In this document: one piece after another, positions 49,139 to 58,260 of the stretch
Layout: each line of letters begins with the position of its first letter
Position numbering within the stretch: position 1 is the first letter of the stretch
From: Nocardioides sp. LHD-245
GTDB taxonomy: Bacteria; Actinomycetota; Actinomycetes; Propionibacteriales; Nocardioidaceae
Length of the DNA stretch: 64,000 bases
Direction: 5' to 3'
NCBI RefSeq assembly: GCF_030929495.1
Contig: NZ_JAVFWN010000009.1
Span: 233,987-297,986 of the forward strand
The notes under the pieces: generated by a model
What the model was told of the DNA's origin: nothing
Seen by the model: the letters and a program-made list of their open reading frames with translations, nothing else
Databases searched by the model: none
Made by a program: the position numbers and the translations under genes

Positions 49139-52100
49139 CCGAGCTTCTCGACCGTCCCGCCAGCGAGCCGGCGGCGCCGTACGACCTCGACGACCGCTTC
49201 CGGGTCGATGCTCCGCCGACGCTGCTCACCGGCGTCCAGGCGATCGCGCGGCTCCTCGTGGAGCATCGCGCCCTCGACCGCCGCCGTGGCCTGCGCACCG
49301 CGTCGTTCGTGTCCGGCTACCAGGGCAGCCCTCTCGGCGGCCTGGACCGGATGCTCGCCGACATGCGGGACGTGCTCGACGAGAACGACATCCGCTTCGT
49401 CCCCGGCCTCAACGAAGAGCTCGCCGCGACGGCCGTGTGGGGCAGCCAGATCGAGCTCCCGCTCGGCACCCACACCCATGACGGCGTGACCGGCTTCTGG
49501 TACGGCAAGGGGCCCGGTGTCGACCGGGCGACCGACGCCCTGCGCCACGCCAACATGTACGGCGTCAACCGGCGCGGTGGCGCCGTCCTGCTGGTCGGCG
49601 ACGACCCCGCGTCGAAGTCCTCGACCGTGCCCGCGGTGAGCGAGCGGTCCCTGGCCGCCCTCGGCATCCCCGTGCTGTTCCCGCGCAACGCCACCGAGGT
49701 CGTCACCCTCGGGCTGCACGCGATCGACCTGTCGCGCACCTCCGGGTGCGTCGTCGCCCTGAAGATCGTGGCCGACGTGGCCGACGGAGCCTGGGTGGTC
49801 GACGGCGCCGACATCGCCGTCTCTCCCGTGGCCCCGGAGATCGACTGGAACGGCCACCCCTACGTCTACACGCAGAGCCCGATCGTGCTGCGCCCGCCGA
49901 TGATCGTCGGCGCGGAGGCCGAGCTGGTGGGGCCGCGCACGGCGCTGGTCCACGACTACTCCGCCCGCAACGGCCTCAATGTCATCGAGGTGGACGCGCC
50001 AGCGGCGCGGCTCGGCCTGGTCGCGTCGGGCAGCTGCTTCGACTCCCTGCGCCAGGCGCTCGCCGACCTCGGCGTCACCGACGACGCCCTGGTGGCGGCC
50101 GGCGTCCGGCTGATGCGGATGGGGATGATGAGCCCGGTCGAGCCGGCGGCCGTCCGCCGGCTCGCCGACGGGCTCGACGAGATCCTCGTCGTGGAGGACA
50201 AGACGTCCTTCATGGAGATGCAGATCCGCGACCTCCTCTACGGCACCGACCAGGCGCCGCGGATCCTCGGCAAGAAGGACGCCTCGGGCCGGCTGCTGAT
50301 CCCCGCCGACGGCGAGCTCACCGCGGGCCGCCTGCTCGCGCCGCTGCGCCACGCCCTGGAGGGCTGGCTGACCGTGGCGCCGCCGCAGCGGCCGCGCACC
50401 TCGCTGCCGCTGCTGCCGGTCAACCGGTCGGCGTACTTCTGCTCCGGGTGCCCGCACAACCGCTCCACCGTGCTGCCCGAGGGCTCGATGGGTGGCGGCG
50501 GCATCGGCTGCCACGCCATGGTGACCATCTCCGACCGGCCCGAGGACACCGTCACCGGAGTCACCCAGATGGGAGGCGAGGGCGCCCAGTGGATCGGCCA
50601 GGCCTGGTTCACCGATGCCGGCCACATCTTCCAGAACGTCGGTGACGGCACCTTCTTCCACTCCGCGCAGCTGGCCGTCCAGGCCTGCATCGCCGCGGGC
50701 GTCAACATCACCTACAAGGTGCTCTACAACGACGTCGTCGCGATGACCGGCGCACAGGACGCCGAGGGGGCGCTGTCCGTCCCGCAGCTGACGCGCAAGC
50801 TGCACACCGAGGGCGTCGCGAAGATCGTCGTGTGCGCCGAGGACCCCAGCCGCCATCGTCGGCGGGACCTCGCTCCCGGCACCCTGCTCTGGGACCGCGA
50901 CCGTCTCGACGAGGCCCAGCGGATGCTGCGCGAGGTGCCCGGCGTGACCGTGCTGATCTACGACCAGCACTGCGCCGCCGACGCGCGCCGCCAGCGTAAG
51001 CGCGGCGGCCTCCCCGCCCGCACGCAGCGCGTGGTGATCAACGAGGCGGTCTGCGAGGGCTGCGGCGACTGCGGCGTCAAGAGCAACTGCCTCTCGGTGC
51101 AGCCGGTCGACACGGAGTACGGCCGCAAGACCCGGATCGAGCAGACCTCCTGCAACACCGACTACAGCTGCCTGGACGGCGACTGCCCGTCGTTCGTGAC
51201 CGTCGAGACGGCGCCGCGCAAACGCGGACGCACGAAGGCGAAGGCGGCCAAGCCTGCCCGCAAGGGATTCCCGGTCCCGCCGGCCGTGACACCCAGCTCC
51301 GCGGAGGACCGGGTCACCGGCACCCAGAACGTCTTCATGACCGGCATCGGCGGCACCGGCATCGTGACCGTCAACCAGGTGCTCGCGACCGCGGCGCTCC
51401 GGGCGGGCTATGCCGTCGAGTCGCTCGACCAGACCGGCCTGAGCCAGAAGGCGGGGCCGGTGACCGGGCACCTGCGGTTCGCCGACGGCGACCTCGAGCC
51501 GGCCAACCGGCTCACGCCGGAGTCCGCCGACTGCTTCCTCGGCTTCGACCTGCTGACCCTCGCCGAGGACCGCAACCTCTCCTACGGCAGCGCGACCGCG
51601 ACCCGGGCCGTCGTCTCGTCCAGCCGCACCGCGACCGGCGCGATGGTCCACGACCCGGCGGTCCGGCACCCCGACGAGGCCGGCCTGCTGGACCGGGTCC
51701 GCACCGCCAGTGCGGAGCTCTTCGACTTCGACGCGCTCGAGGCCGCGGACCGGATCTTCGGCAACACCGTCGCCGCGAACTTCCTGCTCGTCGGAGCGGC
51801 CTACCAGACCGGCGCGCTCCGCCTGCCCGCGGCCGCGATCGAGGAGGCCATCGAGATCAACGGCACCGCGGTGGCCGCCAACATCGCCGCGTTCCACTGG
51901 GGCCGCGCGGCCGTCACCGACCCCGCGGCCTTCCGCATGGCCGGGAAGGTCGCCGCCGCACCCGCTCCGGTCCGCGAGGTCGCGGTCCCGGCGTCCGTCG
52001 CGGCCTCCGGCCTGCAGGGCGAGGTGCTGCGCCTGGTCGCCCGGCGCGCCACCGACCTCGTCGGCTACCAGGACGAGCGGCTGGCGGACTCCTACGTCGC

Positions 52101-52644
52101 GCTCGTCGCGCAGGTCGCGACGGCCGAGCGCGCCGTCACCACCGAGACCAGGTTCAGCGAGGCCGTCGCCCGCCACCTGTTCAAGCTGACGGCGTACAAG
52201 GACGAGTACGAGGTCGCCCGCCTCCTCACCGACCCGGAGTTCCTCGCCTCGACCGGCGCCGCCTTCCCGGACGGCACCGTCGCCTTCAAGCTGCACCCGC
52301 CCGTGCTGCGGGCGATGGGGCGCACCAAGAAGATCTCCTTCGGGCCGAGGTCGCACGGCACGCTGCGGGCCCTGGCCCGGATGAAGTCGCTGCGGGGCAC
52401 CCGCGCCGACGTCTTCGGCTACGCCCACCTGCGCCGGGTGGAACGGGACCTGCGCGACCACTACCGCACGATGGTCACCGACCTCGCCAGCAGCCTCGAC
52501 CCGGCGTCGTACGACCGCGCGGTCCGGCTCGCCGAGCTGCCCGACCTGGTCCGCGGCTACGAGACGGTCAAGCTGCGCAACGTCGAGCAGTACGCCGCGG
52601 CGCTGCGCGAGCTGGGCGTCACGCCGCCGGCGACCATCGCCTGA
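49135..52644 (+). CDS. indolepyruvate ferredoxin oxidoreductase, fused alpha-beta form
   Basis: 1169 residues. N-terminal pyrimidine-binding part (SGYQGSPLGGLDRMLADM; GLNEELAATAVWGSQ), TPP-binding region with FCSGCPHNRST and GGIGCHAM (about 435-460), a 4Fe-4S cluster region CEGCGDCGVKSNC (about 640) with further Cys (SCNTDYSCLDGDCPSF), a linker rich in Lys/Ala, and a gamma/beta-type domain from about 735 (TGIGGTGIVTVNQVLA). Fused IorAB enzymes oxidatively decarboxylate aryl-pyruvates, reducing ferredoxin. Translationally coupled to the amino-acid dehydrogenase, giving a two-step route to acyl-CoA. Confidence 0.92.
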   Translation: MTELLDRPASEPAAPYDLDDRFRVDAPPTLLTGVQAIARLLVEHRALDRRRGLRTASFVSGYQGSPLGGLDRMLADMRDVLDENDIRFVPGLNEELAATAVWGSQIELPLGTHTHDGVTGFWYGKGPGVDRATDALRHANMYGVNRRGGAVLLVGDDPASKSSTVPAVSERSLAALGIPVLFPRNATEVVTLGLHAIDLSRTSGCVVALKIVADVADGAWVVDGADIAVSPVAPEIDWNGHPYVYTQSPIVLRPPMIVGAEAELVGPRTALVHDYSARNGLNVIEVDAPAARLGLVASGSCFDSLRQALADLGVTDDALVAAGVRLMRMGMMSPVEPAAVRRLADGLDEILVVEDKTSFMEMQIRDLLYGTDQAPRILGKKDASGRLLIPADGELTAGRLLAPLRHALEGWLTVAPPQRPRTSLPLLPVNRSAYFCSGCPHNRSTVLPEGSMGGGGIGCHAMVTISDRPEDTVTGVTQMGGEGAQWIGQAWFTDAGHIFQNVGDGTFFHSAQLAVQACIAAGVNITYKVLYNDVVAMTGAQDAEGALSVPQLTRKLHTEGVAKIVVCAEDPSRHRRRDLAPGTLLWDRDRLDEAQRMLREVPGVTVLIYDQHCAADARRQRKRGGLPARTQRVVINEAVCEGCGDCGVKSNCLSVQPVDTEYGRKTRIEQTSCNTDYSCLDGDCPSFVTVETAPRKRGRTKAKAAKPARKGFPVPPAVTPSSAEDRVTGTQNVFMTGIGGTGIVTVNQVLATAALRAGYAVESLDQTGLSQKAGPVTGHLRFADGDLEPANRLTPESADCFLGFDLLTLAEDRNLSYGSATATRAVVSSSRTATGAMVHDPAVRHPDEAGLLDRVRTASAELFDFDALEAADRIFGNTVAANFLLVGAAYQTGALRLPAAAIEEAIEINGTAVAANIAAFHWGRAAVTDPAAFRMAGKVAAAPAPVREVAVPASVAASGLQGEVLRLVARRATDLVGYQDERLADSYVALVAQVATAERAVTTETRFSEAVARHLFKLTAYKDEYEVARLLTDPEFLASTGAAFPDGTVAFKLHPPVLRAMGRTKKISFGPRSHGTLRALARMKSLRGTRADVFGYAHLRRVERDLRDHYRTMVTDLASSLDPASYDRAVRLAELPDLVRGYETVKLRNVEQYAAALRELGVTPPATIA

Positions 52645-52665
52645 GCCTGCCGACACAGGCCGAGC

Positions 52666-52702
52666 CCCGGCGGGACAGGAACAGCGTCCCTGCCCCGCCG
52701 GG
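52666..52702 (+). terminator. intrinsic terminator after the ferredoxin oxidoreductase gene
   Basis: CCCGGCGGGACAGG (52666-52679) pairs with CCTGCCCCGCCGGG (52689-52702) at 13 of 14 positions, loop 9 nt, followed by ACTTTGG. It lies 22 nt past the stop codon. Confidence 0.72.
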
Positions 52703-52739
52703 ACTTTGGACCATGGCGACCGCCCCGCGCGGGAACGAT

Positions 52740-52762
52740 GCTGGATGCATCAACCATCCAGC
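52740..52762. promoter_or_regulatory. inverted repeat upstream of the DoxX gene
   Basis: GCTGGATG (52740-52747) and CATCCAGC (52755-52762) are perfect arms around 7 nt, ending 16 nt before the ATG. It overlaps the likely transcription start or 5' leader and may be an operator or leader hairpin. Confidence 0.45.
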
Positions 52763-52778
52763 CAGCCAGGAGAGTCCG

Positions 52779-53360
52779 ATGTCCGCCACCGTGACCGCCC
52801 GCCACGCCGTCCTCGTCGAACAGGACGTCGTCACCCACTCCGCCGCCCGCCACGCACTCGCCGCACTGCGCATCGGCTTCGGCCTCACCTTCCTGTGGGC
52901 CTTCGTCGACAAGCTGCTGGCGCTCGGCTACGCCACCGGCGCCGCCACCGACACCGGCGCCGTCGACCGCTTCGGGCCGGCCGCCTGGATCCACGGGGGC
53001 AGCCCGACCTTCGGGTTCCTCAACTTCGGCGTCTCGCCCGACAACCCGTTCCACGGGGCGTTCACGTCGATTGCGGGTGCCGCCTGGGCGGACTGGCTGT
53101 TCATGCTCGGCCTGCTCGGCATCGGCCTCGCCCTGACCCTCGGCGCCGGCATCCGCCTCGCCGCGATCTCCGGCGCGGCGCTCTACCTGCTGATGTGGGT
53201 CGCCTCCTGGCCGCTCGCGAACAACCCGGTCCTCGACGAGCACGTCCTCGGCGCCGTGACTTTGGTGGTCCTGGCCGTCACCCTCGCCGGTGACACCTGG
53301 GGCCTGGGCCGGATCTGGGCCCGCACCGAGATGGTGCGCCGGCTCCCGATCCTCCGCTGA
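52779..53360 (+). CDS. DoxX-like integral membrane protein
   Basis: 193 residues from ATG 52779 (CCAGGAGAGTCCG upstream). Four hydrophobic segments: about 30-47 (ALRIGFGLTFLWAFVDK), 105-125, 130-150 and 158-175. The first segment with F/W..DK and the AGTAALLG-like spacing fit the DoxX/DoxD family (thiosulfate:quinone oxidoreductase subunit-like, or MSMEG_DoxX oxidoreductase complexes). An extracytoplasmic loop holds FGPAAWIHGGSPTFGFLN. Isolated between two terminators, so probably its own unit. Function unknown. Confidence 0.8.
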   Translation: MSATVTARHAVLVEQDVVTHSAARHALAALRIGFGLTFLWAFVDKLLALGYATGAATDTGAVDRFGPAAWIHGGSPTFGFLNFGVSPDNPFHGAFTSIAGAAWADWLFMLGLLGIGLALTLGAGIRLAAISGAALYLLMWVASWPLANNPVLDEHVLGAVTLVVLAVTLAGDTWGLGRIWARTEMVRRLPILR

Positions 53361-53385
53361 CCCGCCGCACGACCACCACACGACC

Positions 53386-53427
53386 GCCTCAGGCCGTCCC
53401 GCCCACCCGGGTAGGACGGCCTGAGGC
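53386..53427 (+). terminator. intrinsic terminator after the DoxX gene
   Basis: GCCTCAGGCCGTCC (53386-53399) and GGACGGCCTGAGGC (53414-53427) are perfect complements around a 14-nt loop, 26 nt past the DoxX stop. Confidence 0.75.
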
Positions 53428-53515
53428 GTCGCTGTGCTCCGGGCCCACCGAGAGCGCCGCCGGCTGTGGGAACTCGACAGGGCCACCACCGCCCGCCCCC
53501 GGCAGGCTGTCCGGC

Positions 53516-54760
53516 ATGAGCAGCTCAGGGAATCGGACGCCGCGCCGGGTCGCGGTCGTGGGTGCGGGCATGGTCGGTCTGGCGACGGCCTGGCACCTGC
53601 AGGAGCAGGGCGTCGAGGTGACGGTGCTCGACCGCGACGGTGTCGCCGCCGGGTCGAGCTGGGGCAACGCCGGCTGGCTCACCCCGAGCATCGCCGTACC
53701 CCTGCCGGAGCCGGCGGTGCTGAAGTTCGGCGTCCGCGCGGTCCTCAGCCCCTCGTCGCCGGTCTACGTGCCGCCCACCGCCGACCTACGGCTGCTGCGC
53801 TTCCTGGCGCGGTTCACCCGCAACTGCACCCCCGCCCGCTGGCAGCGCGCGATGCGGGCCCTGATCCCGCTCAACAACCAGGCTCTCGCCGCGTTCGCGG
53901 AGCTGGAGGCCGGGGGCGTCGCGGCCAGCACGCGACCGGCCGAGCCGTTCCTGGCGGCGTACCGCACCGCGGCCGAGCGGGAGCTGCTGCTGGAGGAGAT
54001 CCGGCACATCCGCGACTGCGGCCAGCAGGTCGACTTCGAGGTGCTCGACGGCGCCACGGCTCGACGTGAGGAGCCGCTGCTCTCCGGCGAGATCGACGCC
54101 GCCGTCCGGTTCACCGGCGAGCGGTTCATCGACCCCGCGGCGTACGTGCACGCCATCGCCGACGCGGTCCGCAGCCGCGGTGGCGAGATCCGTGGTGGGT
54201 ACGACGTCACGACGCTCGCCCCCAGCGCGAGCGAGGTGCGGGTGGGTGAGCGCGCGTACGACGCCGTCGTGGTCGCGACCGGCGCCCGGCTCGGACGGCT
54301 GGCCCGCCCCTTCGGTGTGCGCAGCATCGTCCAGGCCGGCCGGGGCTACAGCTTCACGGTCGAGGTCGACCAGCTGCCCCGCGGACCGGTCTACCTGCCG
54401 GCCCAGCGCCTGGCCTGCACACCGCTCGACGGTCGGCTGCGCATCGCCGGCATGATGGAGTTCCGCGACGTCGACGCGCCGCTGGACCCCCGCCGGATCC
54501 AGGCCCTGGTGCGGGCCGCCGACGGACTCCTGGTCGGTGCGCGCCTCGACGAGCGCAAGGACGAGTGGGTCGGCGCGCGACCCTGCACGGCCGACGGGCT
54601 GCCGCTGATCGGTGCGACCCGCGACCCGCGGGTGTTCGTCGCGGGCGGCCACGGCATGTGGGGCATCACGCTCGGACCGGTCACCGGCAAGCTCCTCGCC
54701 GAGCAGATCGTCACCGGACGCACGCCCGACGCTCTGCGGGCGGTCGACCCGCTGCGCTGA
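53516..54760 (+). CDS. FAD-dependent D-amino-acid dehydrogenase/oxidase (DadA-like)
   Basis: 414 residues. DAO-fold flavoprotein: AVVGAGMVGLATAWHLQEQG (Rossmann, about 13-32), SSWGNAGWLTPS (FAD contact typical of DadA), and C-terminal GHGMWGITLGPVTGKLLAE. It would oxidise D-amino acids or related amines to oxo acids and pass electrons to the respiratory chain. Converges with a PucR gene that may regulate it. DadA is the closest named match; the substrate is not determined. Confidence 0.86.
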   Translation: MSSSGNRTPRRVAVVGAGMVGLATAWHLQEQGVEVTVLDRDGVAAGSSWGNAGWLTPSIAVPLPEPAVLKFGVRAVLSPSSPVYVPPTADLRLLRFLARFTRNCTPARWQRAMRALIPLNNQALAAFAELEAGGVAASTRPAEPFLAAYRTAAERELLLEEIRHIRDCGQQVDFEVLDGATARREEPLLSGEIDAAVRFTGERFIDPAAYVHAIADAVRSRGGEIRGGYDVTTLAPSASEVRVGERAYDAVVVATGARLGRLARPFGVRSIVQAGRGYSFTVEVDQLPRGPVYLPAQRLACTPLDGRLRIAGMMEFRDVDAPLDPRRIQALVRAADGLLVGARLDERKDEWVGARPCTADGLPLIGATRDPRVFVAGGHGMWGITLGPVTGKLLAEQIVTGRTPDALRAVDPLR

Positions 54761-54788
54761 GCCTGAGCGCTCGGCCTCGTGCCGTGGC

Positions 54789-56321
54789 TCAGTCGGCGGC
54801 GACGTCGGGACGGAGCGCCTCGAGGCGCAGCGCGAGCCGGGTCGTCGGGTCCTCGAGGTCGACCGGCACGGTCCGGACCAGCCGGGCCAGGCGGTTGCGG
54901 ACGGTGTTGGGGTGCACGCCGAGGGCGCGCGCCGCGCGCTGCGGCTCGCCCCAGTGGTCGATCACGGCGCACAGCGTCGCGACCAGCTCGCTGTCGTGCT
55001 CGCGGTCCTGCGCGGCGAGTGCCGCGATCGGGGAGACCGGCGCGGCGGCGCCGACGCCCCGCACGGCACGGGCGAGCACCAGCGCGGGCCAGGCCTCGTC
55101 GACCGTCGCCACCGGCTGCCCGTCCGCGCGGGGCAGCCCGGCCACCTCGACCGCCTGCGCCGCGGAGACGGCGAGCCGGTCGAGCACGTCGGCCGGGGCG
55201 CCCGCGGCCGCCGCCAACGTGCGGTCGGTGCGGGCCTCCGCCTCCACGAGGCCGCGCAGCCACGCCCAGCTGCCCGGTCCCGTGCCCGCTCCGTCCCGCA
55301 CCACGGCGTAGACGAGCCCGTCCAGGTCGCACAGGAGCGGGGCCCGCCACCCGTGCCGCTGGGCGAGCGCCGTCCACACGGTGACCCGCTCCTCCGGCTC
55401 CAGATCGCTGCGCGGACCGGCCAGCACGACGGCCCGCCAGGGACCGTCGGTCCCGCCCGGCAGGCCGGCGGTCTCGCCCCGCAGGACCGCGCGCACCTGC
55501 TCGCTCTCGAGCCGGCGGTGCAGGTCGCCGCGGGTCCGGAGGCGGAGGAAGTGGAGGGCGAGCACCTCCGCGGCGGTCCGGGCGCGCGCCACGACCTCGG
55601 GGGCGGGCTCGGCCGGGACGACGGCCCACACCGAGCCCAGCCACTCGCCCCCGGCGCGGACCGGGATCACCAGCCGCGGCTTCACCTCCGCCCCACCGGC
55701 AGGGACGAACACCGGGTCGTCGGACTGCGCGATCCGCCGGAACACCCCCAGCGACCGGAAGTGCTCGCGTACCTCCCGCGGGACCTGGCGGCCGATGATC
55801 GTGGAGGTCCGGGCGTCGTCGATGCCGTGCTGACCGCTCGAGTACGCCAGCACCCGAGACCGGGCGTCCTCGATCGTGACCGGCGCGTCGAGGAGGGCGC
55901 CGAGCACGTCGGCCAGCGCGAACAGGTCGGTGTAGACACTGCCGGGCGACCAGCCGTCGGCCTCGTTGCGGGCCGTCTGGACGACGTCGCGCAGCATCGT
56001 GACCGCGGCCGACAGCGCCGTGTCGTCGGCGAGCGCCAGGAGCGTCAGCCCGCGCTCGCGGCAGGCCGCGACCACGGCCGGGTCGGCCGCCAGCGCCTGG
56101 CGCGCCACCAGGCCGGCGCAGGAGCCGACCGTGTCGACGACGAGCAGCAGGTCCGCCTCGTCCCGCACGCCGACGGCCACCGCCAGGTCACCGTGGAGCA
56201 CGGCCTCCCGCGCCCCGGCCTCGACCAGCTCCAGACCGCCGACCTGCCGCGGCTCGCCCACCACGAGCGTGGTGAGGAAGCTCGGTGTCAGCGCGGCACC
56301 GATCTGCTCGGCGGTCATCAT
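54789..56321 (-). CDS. PucR-family transcriptional regulator
   Basis: 510 residues starting at consecutive ATGs 56321/56318. N-terminal purine-catabolism-like domain (about 10-120), central GGDEF-like linker, and C-terminal HTH_30 (GEPQRAARALGVHPNTVRNR, about 455-490). Unlike the PucR at 3554 there is no GAF domain. It converges on the DadA-like gene (28 nt), a frequent pairing for regulators of amine or amino-acid catabolism. Confidence 0.88.
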   Translation of the reverse strand: MMTAEQIGAALTPSFLTTLVVGEPRQVGGLELVEAGAREAVLHGDLAVAVGVRDEADLLLVVDTVGSCAGLVARQALAADPAVVAACRERGLTLLALADDTALSAAVTMLRDVVQTARNEADGWSPGSVYTDLFALADVLGALLDAPVTIEDARSRVLAYSSGQHGIDDARTSTIIGRQVPREVREHFRSLGVFRRIAQSDDPVFVPAGGAEVKPRLVIPVRAGGEWLGSVWAVVPAEPAPEVVARARTAAEVLALHFLRLRTRGDLHRRLESEQVRAVLRGETAGLPGGTDGPWRAVVLAGPRSDLEPEERVTVWTALAQRHGWRAPLLCDLDGLVYAVVRDGAGTGPGSWAWLRGLVEAEARTDRTLAAAAGAPADVLDRLAVSAAQAVEVAGLPRADGQPVATVDEAWPALVLARAVRGVGAAAPVSPIAALAAQDREHDSELVATLCAVIDHWGEPQRAARALGVHPNTVRNRLARLVRTVPVDLEDPTTRLALRLEALRPDVAAD

Positions 56322-56366
56322 GAGGCGAGTGTGCCCGATCGCCCTCCGCCGGGGACGCCGGGAGGG

Positions 56367-56999
56367 TCAGAGCAACGTGCGCCAGTAGTACCAGAACCGC
56401 TCGGCGATCAGCCCCAGCACCACCAGCACCGCCACGGTCAGCGCGAGCAGGTGCCACTCGCGCAGCGTGCGGGTGACCCGCGCTCCGGCCACCCGGGCGC
56501 CGAACAGGCCCGCGCGGGCGTTGCGCAGCGTGACGTACCAGAACACGGGCAGCACCACGGCCCAGACCACCATGCAGTAGGGGCACAGGGCGCTGATGCG
56601 GTAGAGGCTCTGGAAGATCAGCCAGCACACGAACCCCAGGCCCAGCGTGACGCCGGCCTGCAGTCCGGCCCAGTACCACCGGGCCAGCCGCGCGCCCGCC
56701 AGCAGCGCCGCGCCGGTCGCGGTCAGGACAGGGAAGGCGGCGATGCCGAGCAGCGGGTTGGGGAAGCCGAGCACCTCGGCCTGCGCGGTGGTCATGATCG
56801 AGCCGCAGTCAAGGACCGGGTTGAGACTGCACGACGGCGTGTACGACGCGTCGCCCAGCAGGGCGATCTTCTCCACCACCAGCACGAACGCGGCGGTGAG
56901 ACCCAGCAGGCCGCCGGCGAGCAGCAGGACCGCGAGGGCCCGGTCGCCCGCGGTCTCGGCGCGCGCCGCGCCCACGCGGCCGGAGACGTCGGCGCTCAT
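56367..56999 (-). CDS. vitamin K epoxide reductase (VKOR) family membrane protein
   Basis: 210 residues with four to five membrane segments. Active-site CPYC (about residue 138-141) and the upstream loop pair in SCSLNPVLDCGS (two Cys) are both intact, as needed for electron relay. It reoxidises a DsbA-like partner using menaquinone in actinobacteria. The DsbA-like gene is 10 nt upstream in the same operon. A C-terminal membrane segment (LLALTVAVLVVLGLIA) is followed by a short tail. Confidence 0.92.
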   Translation of the reverse strand: MSADVSGRVGAARAETAGDRALAVLLLAGGLLGLTAAFVLVVEKIALLGDASYTPSCSLNPVLDCGSIMTTAQAEVLGFPNPLLGIAAFPVLTATGAALLAGARLARWYWAGLQAGVTLGLGFVCWLIFQSLYRISALCPYCMVVWAVVLPVFWYVTLRNARAGLFGARVAGARVTRTLREWHLLALTVAVLVVLGLIAERFWYYWRTLL

Positions 57000-57009
57000 C
57001 GGCGTCCGG

Positions 57010-57669
57010 TCACTCCGCCAGCGCGTCGACGAGGGCCTGCTCGAAGTCCGCCGCCGACGTCGGCCGGAGCAGCTCGCCGTCGAGGAAGAAGGTCGGCGTG
57101 CCCCGGACGCCCAGCGAGACCCCGTCGGTCACGTCCCGCTGCACGCGCGCGGCCACGTCGTCGGAGGCGTAGTCGGCGTCGTACCGCGCCAGGTCGAGGC
57201 CGAGCTCCGCGGCGAAGCCACGGAAGAGGTCGTCGAGTGGGACCTGCTGCTCGCCCCACTCGGCCTGGGTGTCGTACATCTTCTGGTACATCTCGAGGAA
57301 CCGGTCCTGCCGCGCCGCCGACTCGACCGCGCGAGCGGCCCGCTCCCCGTTGAAGTGGCCGGGGAGCGGGAAGTAGCGCGCGACGAACGTGACCCGGTCG
57401 CCGTACTCCTCCCGGAGCTCCTCGACGAGCGGGTACGCCGCGCCGCAGGCCTCGCACTCGAAGTCGAGGAACTCCACGAGGACGATGTCGCTGCTCCCCC
57501 GCTCCCCCAGGAGCCGGCTGTCGTCGCGGACCAGCCGGCTGTCGGTCGCGCCGCCCGCCGCGTCGGAGCCGGGCTCGGCGTCGTCACGGCCGGTGAGCAG
57601 CAGGAGTCCGCCCACGACCAGGACGAACACGGCGGCGAGGATCAGGGACACCTTCACCTGGGGCTTCAC
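57010..57669 (-). CDS. membrane-anchored DsbA-like thiol oxidoreductase
   Basis: 219 residues from GTG 57667-57669. N-terminal membrane anchor (about 8-26), acidic linker, then a thioredoxin/DsbA domain with active-site CEAC in FLDFECEACGAAYPLVE and the cis-Pro loop GVRGTPTFFLDG. It introduces disulfides into exported proteins and is reoxidised by the VKOR protein encoded next. The BlaI-type dyad at 57691-57711 is 22 nt upstream of its start. Confidence 0.92.
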   Translation of the reverse strand: MKPQVKVSLILAAVFVLVVGGLLLLTGRDDAEPGSDAAGGATDSRLVRDDSRLLGERGSSDIVLVEFLDFECEACGAAYPLVEELREEYGDRVTFVARYFPLPGHFNGERAARAVESAARQDRFLEMYQKMYDTQAEWGEQQVPLDDLFRGFAAELGLDLARYDADYASDDVAARVQRDVTDGVSLGVRGTPTFFLDGELLRPTSAADFEQALVDALAE

Positions 57670-57690
57670 GGGACCATCCTTCGATCGATA

Positions 57691-57711
57691 TCTACTATTC
57701 TAGATAGTAGA
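57691..57711. promoter_or_regulatory. BlaI-type operator, perfect dyad
   Basis: TCTACTAT and ATAGTAGA form a perfect inverted repeat with a 5-nt centre. BlaI/MecI operators contain TACTA...TAGTA-like arms. It lies in front of the DsbA/VKOR operon, 167 nt from the divergent BlaI gene. Confidence 0.65.
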
Positions 57712-57815
57712 TGGGGTCCGGTGAGCTCCCTCGGATCGGCCGTCCATCACGAGGCCGGTGAGGCTCATGAGTACCGTGCTGTTCCTGTCCGTGGCGCGGG
57801 GCCCGGTTCCGCGCG

Positions 57816-57836
57816 TCTACTATCGACCATAGGACA
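57816..57836. promoter_or_regulatory. BlaI-type operator, second copy
   Basis: TCTACTAT at 57816-57823 and ATAGGACA at 57829-57836, same 5-nt centre as 57691-57711 with two mismatches in the right arm. It is 41 nt upstream of the BlaI ATG, fitting autoregulation. Confidence 0.62.
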
Positions 57837-57877
57837 CGTGGCGCGCACGGTACGCCCTGCGAGGAGGGTCAGGCGGC

Positions 57878-58234
57878 ATGAAGGGTCTCGGAGAGCTCGA
57901 GGCGCAGGTGATGGACGTCTTGTGGTCCGCCACCGAGGCGCTCACCGTGCGCCAGGTGCTGGACACCCTGCCCCAGGAGCGGCACCGCGCCTACACGACG
58001 GTGATGACGGTCCTCGACAATCTGCACCGCAAGGACTTCGCGCAGCGCGAGCGCGTCGGCCGCGCCTGGGCCTACCGCCCCACCCGGAGCCGGGCGGCCC
58101 ATGCCGCGGCGCTGATGACCGACGCCCTCGGGACCGGCGACGACCGCACCGCCGCGCTCCTGCACTTCGTCGAGCACCTGCCGCCCGACGAGGCCGCGCA
58201 ACTGCGGGCCCTGCTGGACCGCGAGCGCGACTGA
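57878..58234 (+). CDS. BlaI/MecI-family transcriptional repressor
   Basis: 118 residues. Winged-helix BlaI domain: LGELEAQVMDVLWSATEALT, VRQVLDTL and AYTTVMTVLDNLHRKDF (recognition helix), with a C-terminal dimerisation helix. First gene of a unit with ArsR, cation-efflux and M56-peptidase genes, the last probably the BlaR1-like protease that inactivates it. Promoter holds BlaI-type dyads, so autoregulation and control of the divergent disulfide operon are likely. Confidence 0.92.
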   Translation: MKGLGELEAQVMDVLWSATEALTVRQVLDTLPQERHRAYTTVMTVLDNLHRKDFAQRERVGRAWAYRPTRSRAAHAAALMTDALGTGDDRTAALLHFVEHLPPDEAAQLRALLDRERD

Positions 58235-58240
58235 GCGCTA

Positions 58241-58260
58241 TCATCGCCATGTGACGATGA
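58241..58260. promoter_or_regulatory. inverted repeat overlapping the ArsR start
   Basis: TCATCG (58241-58246) and CGATGA (58255-58260) frame the ArsR start region. A metal-responsive ArsR protein could repress its own gene and the efflux gene from here. Confidence 0.45.

Noticed and set aside
48916..52656. 1246-codon minus-strand open frame
   Set aside because: Fully antisense to the indolepyruvate oxidoreductase, which has all expected motifs; composition is that of a GC-driven shadow.
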